The translations under genes were made by a program, and so were the position numbers. The notes beneath the pieces were generated by a model. That model was not told the origin of the DNA, ran no database searches, and saw only the letters and a list, made by a program, of their open reading frames with translations. A stretch of 6,286 bases of DNA from the NCBI GenBank assembly GCA_948467695.1, contig CAOKFJ010000114.1, forward strand, positions 1 through 6,286. The letters run 5' to 3'. This document shows positions 1-5,545 of this stretch, in pieces; the stretch's first letter is position 1; each line of letters starts with the position of its first letter. The DNA is from an uncultured Allobaculum sp. (GTDB lineage: Bacteria; Bacillota_I; Bacilli_A; Erysipelotrichales; Erysipelotrichaceae).

Positions 1-1
1 A

Positions 2-200
2 GACACCTGGCAGATTCAGGCTTCTCTGCTTTCCGATGTTGATGATGATTCCATCGTCTATGAATCTCTGACACCGGAAATCGCGACGGTTGACGAAAAC
101 GGTCTCGTAACTCCAGTTAAGTCCGGCACAGCGACAATCAAAGTGTCCAGCGCTTCGGGCAAATATACCGAAAACGTAACAGTCACCATTAACAAATACA
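2..200 (+). other. BIG2 (bacterial Ig-like group 2) domain
   Basis: The translated core shows the family pattern: a Ser-x-x-Pro-x-Ile-Ala-Thr-Val-Asp strand, the N-G-L-V-T turn, then the S-G-T-A-T-I-K-V strand and a final TVTI strand. BIG2 domains act as rigid spacers or binding modules in surface proteins. The N-terminal edge of this copy may be cut by the window. Confidence 0.85.
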
Positions 201-1855
201 TCCTGTTTGCCAAACAGGGACCCTACTACGATCTGCCGGAAGAATTCCAGTCGACCGTTCACTTCTCTGAAGATACAAGCAACCAGTACTTCGGGCAGCC
301 GGACATGATCCGCACGAAGACCGGACGTCTGATCACGTCTTTCCCGCAGGGCCATGGTCACGGACCTCTGATCATGAAGATCTCCGATGACAACGGCGAT
401 ACCTGGACACAGAAAAACGATATTCCCGCATCCTGGGCCACTTCGCAGGAAACGCCGACAATGTACGTGCTCAACCTGCCGGACGGCACAGAACGTCTGA
501 TGCTGATCACCGCCAATCCTTCGTGGGATCTCGACCGCGGCGGATGGAGCACATCCTACTCCGACGACAATGGCGAAACATGGACAGAGTTCGAGCACTT
601 CCATCAGACATTCCCCAACGGCGACAAGCGCCGCACAATCGTTGCGATGTCTTCTCTTGTTCAGCTCAAAGACGAAGAAGGCAACCTGATCCCGAAATGG
701 ATGGGCATCTTCCATGACGACAGCTACGTCAACTACAAGACCATCCTCAGCTTCGACGAGAACGGAAATGAGCAGTGGACTGAGCCTGAGACCATCCTTG
801 CTGAATACCGCAATATCGAAAGCACCTATCAGATGTGCGAAATCGGCATGTTCCGCTCGCCGGACGGAAACCGCATCGTCGGTCTGGCACGCTCTCAGTC
901 GCATAACAATCCTTCGACGCTGATCTACTCCGATGACGAAGGCAAGACTTGGTCCAAACCGATGGATCTGCCAGGCAACCTTGCCGGTGAACGCCACAAA
1001 GCGATTTATGATCCGATCAGCGGACGTCTGTTCATCACATTCCGCGACATTCAGTTCGATCTCAACGGCAACAACCAGTTCGACGGCGCCAATGACTGGA
1101 TCTGCGGCGACTGGACAGCATGGGTCGGCACATATGAAGACCTGATGAACCAGGAACCCGGCGACTATCTGATCAACCTCGACTACGACTGGGCCAATAG
1201 CCGCTACTCCGGCGATACCGGATACACAGGTCTTGTTGTTCTCGAAGACGGAACCATTATTGCCGATACCTACGGACACTGGGATAAAGACTTCTCCCAG
1301 AGCTGGGGTGGCGGTGTAACAACCGACCGCTGCTACATCCGCCAGGTTAAATTCAAACTCGGTCAGTTTGAAGAAGCGCTCGGTCTGGTAGACAAAGACG
1401 CTCTGCAGGCATTTGTGAACGAACACAATCCGTCGGCAGGCGACTGGACATCCGCTTCCTTTGCGGCATGGACAAAAGCGCTTAATGCCGCTAAATACGT
1501 TCTTGCCAGCAATGAAATGCAGCAGGTACAGGTTGACGAAGCGCTCAAAGCACTTGAAGACGCCTTCAACAATCTGAAACCGGCAGAAGGACAGACAGTC
1601 AACACGTCTGCGCTTGAACTCGTTGTGAATACCTCCAGCGACATGACTGGCGGCGAAAATGCCAAGCATTATGCGGCATCTGTCCTCGAAGCCTTCAAAG
1701 CTGCCATCGACAAAGCAGCAGCCGTTCTTGCCAATGCAGCGGCAAGCCAGGCAGAAATCGATACCGCTACAGATGAACTCCATGGCGATCTGCTCAACCT
1801 GCGCATGCTTCCCGATGAAAAGGCGCTTGAAGAGCTCAAAAACAGTCTGAACTAA
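2..1855 (+). CDS. Secreted modular protein, BIG2 + sialidase-like beta-propeller + 2 FIVAR (5' partial)
   Basis: The frame is open from the window edge, so the N-terminus and any signal peptide lie upstream. A GTG at 143 is not the real start, because the codons before it encode the body of a BIG2 Ig-like domain (about 2-200), with the typical SLTPEIATVDENGLVTPVKS core followed by GTATIKVS. Numbering from that GTG, residues about 45-405 form a sialidase-like propeller with three clear Asp boxes: SDDNGDTW (81-88), SDDNGETW (140-147) and SDDEGKTW (263-270). Two helical FIVAR modules follow, at about 418-480 and 487-555. The protein ends in ELKNSLN with no LPxTG, membrane helix or SLH repeats in view. 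The architecture fits an extracellular enzyme or adhesin acting on glycans. The sialidase arginine motif (RIP) reads GQPDMIR here, so sialidase activity is doubtful. It could be another glycan-active propeller or a binding protein. Domain calls are firm; the substrate is unknown. Confidence 0.88.
   Translation, partial: DTWQIQASLLSDVDDDSIVYESLTPEIATVDENGLVTPVKSGTATIKVSSASGKYTENVTVTINKYILFAKQGPYYDLPEEFQSTVHFSEDTSNQYFGQPDMIRTKTGRLITSFPQGHGHGPLIMKISDDNGDTWTQKNDIPASWATSQETPTMYVLNLPDGTERLMLITANPSWDLDRGGWSTSYSDDNGETWTEFEHFHQTFPNGDKRRTIVAMSSLVQLKDEEGNLIPKWMGIFHDDSYVNYKTILSFDENGNEQWTEPETILAEYRNIESTYQMCEIGMFRSPDGNRIVGLARSQSHNNPSTLIYSDDEGKTWSKPMDLPGNLAGERHKAIYDPISGRLFITFRDIQFDLNGNNQFDGANDWICGDWTAWVGTYEDLMNQEPGDYLINLDYDWANSRYSGDTGYTGLVVLEDGTIIADTYGHWDKDFSQSWGGGVTTDRCYIRQVKFKLGQFEEALGLVDKDALQAFVNEHNPSAGDWTSASFAAWTKALNAAKYVLASNEMQQVQVDEALKALEDAFNNLKPAEGQTVNTSALELVVNTSSDMTGGENAKHYAASVLEAFKAAIDKAAAVLANAAASQAEIDTATDELHGDLLNLRMLPDEKALEELKNSLN
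1391..1807 (+). other. Two FIVAR-type helical modules at the C-terminus
   Basis: Each module shows an alanine-rich helical pattern ending in a conserved helix: VDEALKALEDAFNNL in the first and IDTATDELHGDLLNL in the second. This is the FIVAR signature found in many Gram-positive extracellular glycosidases. The modules are usually repeated and thought to serve as spacers or in matrix and protein binding. The second is more divergent than the first. Confidence 0.75.
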
Positions 1856-1922
1856 GCGTTTGATTCCATAAACATGTACGGGAATGCATGTCATCTCTCA
1901 TTCCAAATACACGCATCATCCT

Positions 1923-1957
1923 GCGGCAGTGCCTTGTCTGAGGCACTGCCGCTTTTT
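1923..1957 (+). terminator. Intrinsic terminator after the secreted-protein gene
   Basis: There is a perfect 11-bp stem (1923-1933 with 1942-1952, GCGGCAGTGCC and its complement) around an 8-base loop, followed directly by five T (1953-1957). It lies 68 bases past the TAA stop of the modular protein and should end its transcript. Confidence 0.9.
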
Positions 1958-1975
1958 CGTCCCTTCTCTGAACGC

Positions 1976-2011
1976 AAAAAAGCGCAGGAAGGAAGAGCCG
2001 CATTCCTGCGC
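1976..2011 (-). terminator. Minus-strand intrinsic terminator without an obvious gene
   Basis: A perfect 9-bp stem (1982-1990 with 2003-2011, GCGCAGGAA and its complement) is preceded on the plus strand by six A (1976-1981). Read on the minus strand, this is a hairpin followed by six T, i.e. a terminator for leftward transcription. No T run follows on the plus strand, so it works leftward only. No convincing minus-strand gene lies to its right until 4103. Confidence 0.75.
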
Positions 2012-2020
2012 GGTCAAACG

Positions 2021-2051
2021 ATGACGCTGTTATTCATCCGCAGAAGATAAT
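2021..2051 (+). promoter_or_regulatory. Possible promoter for the small membrane protein
   Basis: GATAAT at 2046-2051 is a 5-of-6 match to a -10 box. The best -35 candidate, ATGACG at 2021-2026, is weak and the 19-base spacing is long. It is suggested mainly because the gene must be transcribed after the upstream terminator. Confidence 0.3.
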
Positions 2052-2082
2052 GAAGACAGAATCATGAAGAAAGGATCGCTTT

Positions 2083-2490
2083 ATGAACAATACACCAGTC
2101 AAGAAATCGCCAACTGTGGTTTCCGCCTATCAGCTTGGCAGCATACTTCTGACCTTCATTACTCTGCTTTTCATTCCGGTTTATACACATCTCGAAAAAA
2201 CGCAGGAGATACTGCGTCAAAGCAGTTTCAAAGGTGTGCAGGAACTTCTCAATCAAGCTGCGCTGTCTCTTCACCTGTCTCTTGGCGCATTTTATCTGCT
2301 TGCCGCTGCGGCAGCTATCGTTCTTCTGATTATGATTTCGCTGTATTTCTTCTCCGAAGAACCGATTAAAGGCATACGTATTCTGCTGATCATTGCTGCC
2401 ATACTCAGCTGCAGTGCGGGAATCTGCTGCCTGATCAGCTGTCATATGAATGGCGCTGTATCGCTTCATTTGGCAATGCAAGCCGTATAG
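2083..2490 (+). CDS. Small three-helix membrane protein of unknown function
   Basis: I do not recognise this 135-residue protein. It has three strongly hydrophobic stretches, at about residues 15-35, 66-90 and 97-121, each long enough to span the membrane, with a polar segment at about 36-58 (HLEKTQEILRQSSFKG) between the first two. The third helix carries four cysteines (C110, C115, C116, C120) followed by His121. The ATG at 2083 has an AAAGGA-type ribosome binding site at 2070-2075, 7 bases upstream, and hydrophobicity follows the plus frame, so the gene is believable despite an opposite-strand ORF of similar length. It stands alone: a terminator lies upstream and a hairpin downstream. No enzyme motif is visible. 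Confidence 0.7.
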   Translation: MNNTPVKKSPTVVSAYQLGSILLTFITLLFIPVYTHLEKTQEILRQSSFKGVQELLNQAALSLHLSLGAFYLLAAAAAIVLLIMISLYFFSEEPIKGIRILLIIAAILSCSAGICCLISCHMNGAVSLHLAMQAV

Positions 2491-2522
2491 TTGACGAGCC
2501 AGTTAAAGCCGCATATCCAGAT

Positions 2523-2561
2523 GAACAGTCCCGCTGATCCATACGACCAGCGGGATTGTTC
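2523..2561. repeat. 14-bp inverted repeat (hairpin) after the membrane-protein gene
   Basis: GAACAGTCCCGCTG (2523-2536) pairs with CAGCGGGATTGTTC (2548-2561) over 14 positions with one G-U wobble and an 11-base loop. It starts 33 bases after the stop at 2490. No T run follows on either strand, so it is not a standard intrinsic terminator. It could be a transcript-stabilising 3' hairpin or part of a small RNA. Confidence 0.7.
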
Positions 2562-2566
2562 TGTGC

Positions 2567-2584
2567 GCAGTTGAACTCAACTGC
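2567..2584. repeat. Perfect 18-base palindrome, operator-like
   Basis: GCAGTTGA and its exact complement TCAACTGC are separated by two bases. The site overlaps the -35 element of a weak candidate promoter (TTGAAC, 2571-2576), a position where a repressor could act. The regulatory role is inference only. Confidence 0.45.
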
Positions 2585-2599
2585 AGGATTTGGCATAGT
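2571..2599 (+). promoter_or_regulatory. Weak candidate promoter for the DUF2200 gene
   Basis: TTGAAC (2571-2576) and CATAGT (2594-2599) each match the sigma-A boxes at four of six positions, with the ideal 17-base spacing. This would leave a leader of about 120 bases before the ATG at 2728. A TATAGT at 2605-2610 is a better -10 but has no good -35 partner. Confidence 0.35.
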
Positions 2600-2709
2600 C
2601 AGACTATAGTTGCGCATCGCGCATCCATTTTGTCGTCGCGTACGCAAAAAAAATGCAGCTTTCAGAAACTCTGACTTTCAAGACAAAGCTCATTAAAACA
2701 GACAGAACG

Positions 2710-2715
2710 AAAGGA
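2710..2715 (+). promoter_or_regulatory. Ribosome binding site deciding the DUF2200 start
   Basis: AAAGGA lies 12 bases before the ATG at 2728, a slightly long gap. The rival ATG at 2653 is preceded only by an A run, so this site favours the internal start. Confidence 0.6.
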
Positions 2716-2727
2716 TTTACCGCATTT

Positions 2728-3078
2728 ATGACTAACGATAAAGTTTATTCCATGCCTCTCGCCAAGGTGTATCCCCTGCTCGTTGCTAAAGCCGAGCGCA
2801 AAAACCGCACAAAAGAAGAAGTCGATCAGATCATCGAATGGCTAACTGGCTATACTCCAGACGCGCTAGCCGCACAGCTTGAGAACGGCGTCACATACGG
2901 CGATTTCTTCACAAACGCGCCGGCGCTCAATCCAAACCGCAAGCTCATCAAAGGTGTTGTCTGCGGCATTCGCGTAGAAAACATCGAAGAACCGCTGATG
3001 CAGGAGATCCGCTACCTCGACAAGCTTGTCGATGAACTTGCCAAAGGCAAAGCAATGGAAAAAATCCTGCGTGCATAA
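2728..3078 (+). CDS. DUF2200 family protein
   Basis: This 116-residue protein matches the DUF2200 family along its whole length. Recognisable blocks are [20 protein letters not shown] (residues 6-25), the [15 protein letters not shown] segment (28-42), the [18 protein letters not shown] segment (67-84), and the [20 protein letters not shown] segment (87-106) with KILRA at the end. The family is small, cytosolic and widespread, with no established function that I know of. An in-frame ATG at 2653 would add 25 residues outside the family pattern and has no ribosome binding site. The ATG at 2728 has AAAGGA at 2710-2715, giving the usual family length. No signal peptide or membrane helix is visible. 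It appears monocistronic, with dyad-rich DNA upstream and a probable weak terminator downstream. Confidence 0.88.
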   Translation: MTNDKVYSMPLAKVYPLLVAKAERKNRTKEEVDQIIEWLTGYTPDALAAQLENGVTYGDFFTNAPALNPNRKLIKGVVCGIRVENIEEPLMQEIRYLDKLVDELAKGKAMEKILRA

Positions 3079-3110
3079 ATCAGATGCGAGGCAAGGAAGA
3101 TCAGCGTTTT

Positions 3111-3145
3111 AACGATTCTTCACTATCTTTCAAAGATTGTTTTTT
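3111..3145 (+). terminator. Weak possible terminator after the DUF2200 gene
   Basis: Positions 3111-3120 can pair with 3132-3141 with two wobbles and one mismatch, leading into the run of six T at 3140-3145. The stem is AU-rich and imperfect, so termination would be leaky. It also overlaps the candidate -35 box of the araC promoter. Confidence 0.35.
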
Positions 3146-3157
3146 CATCCGTATTAT
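3129..3157 (+). promoter_or_regulatory. Candidate promoter of the AraC-family regulator
   Basis: TTCAAA (3129-3134) and TATTAT (3152-3157, five of six) are separated by 17 bases within an AT-rich stretch unlike the surrounding sequence. The leader to the start at 3225 would be about 60 bases. Confidence 0.55.
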
Positions 3158-3211
3158 ATTTGTGTTGTCGTGATGCAATATCCTCTTCATAATGCATTTT
3201 AAGAAGAATGC

Positions 3212-3216
3212 GAGGA
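3212..3216 (+). promoter_or_regulatory. Ribosome binding site deciding the AraC regulator start
   Basis: GAGGA lies 8 bases upstream of the ATG at 3225. The in-frame ATG at 3192 has no purine-rich site before it, so translation most likely begins at 3225. Confidence 0.75.
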
Positions 3217-3224
3217 AGCCAGGC

Positions 3225-4106
3225 ATGAATGATTACATCTTCTCCAATGAGTTTTACAAAAACGTTGATCTGATGGTTTCGACTTGCGGTCTGGAACGAT
3301 GCAAGCCCGCTCACAGCTATGGACCTGCTGTGCGCTCCTCCTGGATGATTCACTACATTCAATCCGGTAAAGGCATATACCAGTGCAGAGGAAAAACGTT
3401 TTCGCTTCAAGCCGGCGATTTCTTTTTGATGATTCCCGGCGAGCGTATCTACTACGAAGCGGATAAAGACGATCCCTGGACATACTGCTGGATCGGCCTG
3501 CAGGGCGCAAAAACGCGTGAATATATGGAGCGCACTTCGCTGCCCGAAAAGCTGATGGAACATGTCGTCGAAAACTCCAGACTGTCCGAAGTTTTCAAAG
3601 AACTCGAAGCCATCGAATACGAAGCCAATGAAGATCTGCATCTCAATGCCATCGCCTATTTTCTGCTGTATGAGCTGGCACTGACGTATCCCGCCACGGC
3701 TCTTCTCACCGCGCCAAGCGCCGCGCAGTATACCGATCAGATTCTGTCGTATGTCGAACAGAATTTTGATCAGGATCTTTCCATATCCGGTATTGCCGCG
3801 CATTTCTCGCTTGATCGCACATACATCCACAAACTCGTCAAAAACGCGATCGGCATGTCGCTGCAGGAATACATTATTTCGCTGCGCCTTGCCAACGCGT
3901 GCTCCTACTTGATGTTTACCGATCTCTCGATTTCCGATATCGCCCGATCGGTCGGCTACAAAGACAGTCTCGCGTTTTCGAGACTCTTTCGAAAGCGCAA
4001 AGGCATGTCGCCTTCCGCATACCGCGAACAAAAAAGACGTCCTGAACATCAGGACGCCTCAATGAGTCAAATGGATAATGCGAGTGAAGCTGAAGTTTCG
4101 GATTAG
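3225..4106 (+). CDS. AraC-family transcriptional regulator with cupin sensor
   Basis: This is a 293-residue, two-domain cytosolic regulator. Residues about 30-95 form the AraC-type cupin sugar-sensing domain (GKGIYQCRGKTFSLQAGDFF, then IPGERIYYEADKDDPW and TYCWIGLQG). The DPW-x-Y-x-WIG pattern is typical of Bacillota regulators of alpha-galactoside and oligosaccharide genes such as MsmR relatives. Residues about 168-268 carry the double helix-turn-helix: the first near 186-206 (LSISGIAAHFSLDRTYIHKL), the second near 234-257, ending in the family signature RKRKGMSPSAYR. The start at 3225 is chosen by its ribosome binding site. The gene faces the sucrose operon tail to tail and overlaps it by 4 bases, so it is a likely regulator of scrA-scrB by proximity. 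The last 25 residues are a polar tail outside the fold, and part of it doubles as the opposing operon's terminator. No plus-strand terminator is seen after its stop. Confidence 0.92.
   Translation: MNDYIFSNEFYKNVDLMVSTCGLERCKPAHSYGPAVRSSWMIHYIQSGKGIYQCRGKTFSLQAGDFFLMIPGERIYYEADKDDPWTYCWIGLQGAKTREYMERTSLPEKLMEHVVENSRLSEVFKELEAIEYEANEDLHLNAIAYFLLYELALTYPATALLTAPSAAQYTDQILSYVEQNFDQDLSISGIAAHFSLDRTYIHKLVKNAIGMSLQEYIISLRLANACSYLMFTDLSISDIARSVGYKDSLAFSRLFRKRKGMSPSAYREQKRRPEHQDASMSQMDNASEAEVSD
4030..4058 (-). terminator. Terminator of the sucrose operon, inside the araC coding sequence
   Basis: On the minus strand, arms at 4058-4049 and 4045-4036 form a 10-bp stem (one G-U) with a 3-base loop, followed immediately by six T (4035-4030). 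It begins 44 bases after the hydrolase stop. On the plus strand the same bases encode residues 269-278 of the AraC regulator, just beyond its DNA-binding domain. Confidence 0.88.
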
Positions 4107-5545
4107 TCTTTCGCTTTATCGCCAAGGACAGCTGAATAGTCGTACGAATAAGGCTCAACCGATCCGATCTGGGCAGACATGTCGCGATCAGCCATAAGCG
4201 TGAGCGACTTGCCGGCATCATAAACGCGTGTCGTCATCGCATATCGGCCCTCATCGACAAACAGTTCAAGCGAGCTGACATCGCTGAAGATTTCCAGCGT
4301 GCGCATATCGGAAAGATCAATATGACGCTCTGTCCGCCCAGCGCCGCTTTCATTCATGCGCAGCGTTAGAACGCTTCCGTCCCATACGATATCCACATCG
4401 TTTCGCACGCTGATGGCGAATGGTTTAGAAGTGATATCAAGCTTCAGATAAAATACAGGACTTTCAAGCATCTCGGGCTGATTTTCTTTCAGCTCGAGTT
4501 TTTTTCGTTCTCTGATCTGTTCATACACTTCATCAATCGGACGCATATAGACATGATCGTTTTTTCGAACAAGCTCTCGCGGAAGCGTCAGGCAGTGGAT
4601 CCAGAGGTCTTCTTTTTCCGGATAGGCGTATTCTGCATCCGGCATGCCGACCCAGCCTAGAAGAATGCGTCTGCCGTTTTCGTCAAGCATGGTCTGGGGC
4701 GCGTAGAAATCCAGTCCGCGATCCAGTTCCTGAAAGTCATGGGCTTCAAGATGACCGCTTTCCAGATCGCCTTCAATGGCGAACACGCCGTTCTGATACA
4801 CATTTTCATAGTTGTGTCCCTGTGTTTTTACGCCCTGAGGGCAGCACAGCAGATACAGTTTTCCATCCAGTTCGAACAGGTCCGGGCATTCCCACATATA
4901 GCCGAAACGCTCATCGCTGTCGATGACCTGCATGAACGCCATGCGCGTCGGATCCGATTCATCCGCTTTATACAGCAGGGCACAGCCGCGATCATCTTTT
5001 GTGCGCGCGCCAAGCACCATCGTCGTAATGCCGCGTGTATCGGCTACTTTCGGATCGCGTACATGGCAGGACATATTCGCCGGGTACGCTTCGTTTTTAA
5101 GCAGGCATTCCTTCGGAGAAAAATGAATCCCGTCCGCGCTTACCCTGTGGCATACGTAATGACCGCGGCCTTCGTAAATATAGTCGTGGTCGCCTTCTTC
5201 AAGCACATTGCCGGTATAGAACAGGTGAAGCAGACCGTTTTTGGAATAGCCGCTGCCTGAATAGCACCCGTCTTTGTCCATCCAGGAATCCGGGCACATC
5301 AGCGTGCCTTCATCCTTGAAATGATGCCAGTCTGTTGTGGTCCAGTGTCCCCAGGATTTGTGAAGTTTCAGATCTTCTGCCGGGGTGTACTGGTGGAAAA
5401 TATGCACAATTCCATTGTGCACGCAGAACCCGTTGGGATCGGAAATCCATCCGATATCGGCCATCAGGTGATAAGACTGCCGAAAGGCAGAGTCATTGAC
5501 TCTGCCCATACGGCATGAAACGGTTTCTCTGATTTTATTTTTCAT
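4103..5545 (-). CDS. scrB: GH32 sucrose-6-phosphate hydrolase
   Basis: A 480-residue cytosolic GH32 enzyme expected to hydrolyse sucrose-6-phosphate to glucose-6-phosphate and fructose. The five-bladed propeller (about 20-320) contains all three catalytic motifs: WISDPNGF (33-40, nucleophile Asp36), RDPKV (163-167, transition-state stabiliser Asp164) and WECPD (218-222, acid/base Glu219). The FYAPQ block is at 280-284. The C-terminal beta-sandwich follows, with LEIFSDVSSLELFVDEGRYA near its end. Length is normal for ScrB. No signal peptide is present, agreeing with an intracellular, PTS-linked role. The ATG at 5545 has GGAG 7 bases upstream (5556-5553), and the start overlaps the end of the PTS gene by 11 bases, so translation is probably coupled. 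Specificity for other fructosides, such as fructo-oligosaccharide phosphates, cannot be excluded from sequence. Confidence 0.93.
   Translation of the reverse strand: MKNKIRETVSCRMGRVNDSAFRQSYHLMADIGWISDPNGFCVHNGIVHIFHQYTPAEDLKLHKSWGHWTTTDWHHFKDEGTLMCPDSWMDKDGCYSGSGYSKNGLLHLFYTGNVLEEGDHDYIYEGRGHYVCHRVSADGIHFSPKECLLKNEAYPANMSCHVRDPKVADTRGITTMVLGARTKDDRGCALLYKADESDPTRMAFMQVIDSDERFGYMWECPDLFELDGKLYLLCCPQGVKTQGHNYENVYQNGVFAIEGDLESGHLEAHDFQELDRGLDFYAPQTMLDENGRRILLGWVGMPDAEYAYPEKEDLWIHCLTLPRELVRKNDHVYMRPIDEVYEQIRERKKLELKENQPEMLESPVFYLKLDITSKPFAISVRNDVDIVWDGSVLTLRMNESGAGRTERHIDLSDMRTLEIFSDVSSLELFVDEGRYAMTTRVYDAGKSLTLMADRDMSAQIGSVEPYSYDYSAVLGDKAKD

Noticed and set aside
143..145. GTG as the start of the modular secreted protein
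   Set aside because: The frame is open to the window edge and the codons before it encode the first strands of the BIG2 domain.
2062..2481. 139-codon minus-strand ORF opposite the small membrane protein
   Set aside because: Its polar, charged composition is what the complement of hydrophobic codons gives. The plus frame has a good ribosome binding site and coherent helices. The leftward terminator at 1976-2011 keeps some doubt, recorded as a finding.
2611..2653. Leftward terminator using the A tract at 2646-2653
   Set aside because: The pairing between 2610-2622 and the bases before the A tract is broken by an asymmetric internal loop, and no minus-strand gene needs it.
3182..3215. Leader hairpin hiding the araC ribosome binding site (CCTC 3182-3185 with GAGG 3212-3215)
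   Set aside because: Only four plus three interrupted base pairs can form, too weak to argue for a regulatory structure.
3123..4049. 308-codon minus-strand ORF opposite the AraC gene
   Set aside because: The plus strand carries a full AraC protein with all family motifs, and the minus translation shows no domain pattern. It is a long shadow ORF, and the scrB terminator would also stop leftward transcription into it at 4030.
4739..5260. 173-codon plus-strand ORF opposite scrB
   Set aside because: It lies wholly within the GH32 gene, whose catalytic motifs are intact. Its translation is arginine/phenylalanine/alanine-rich with no recognisable family.
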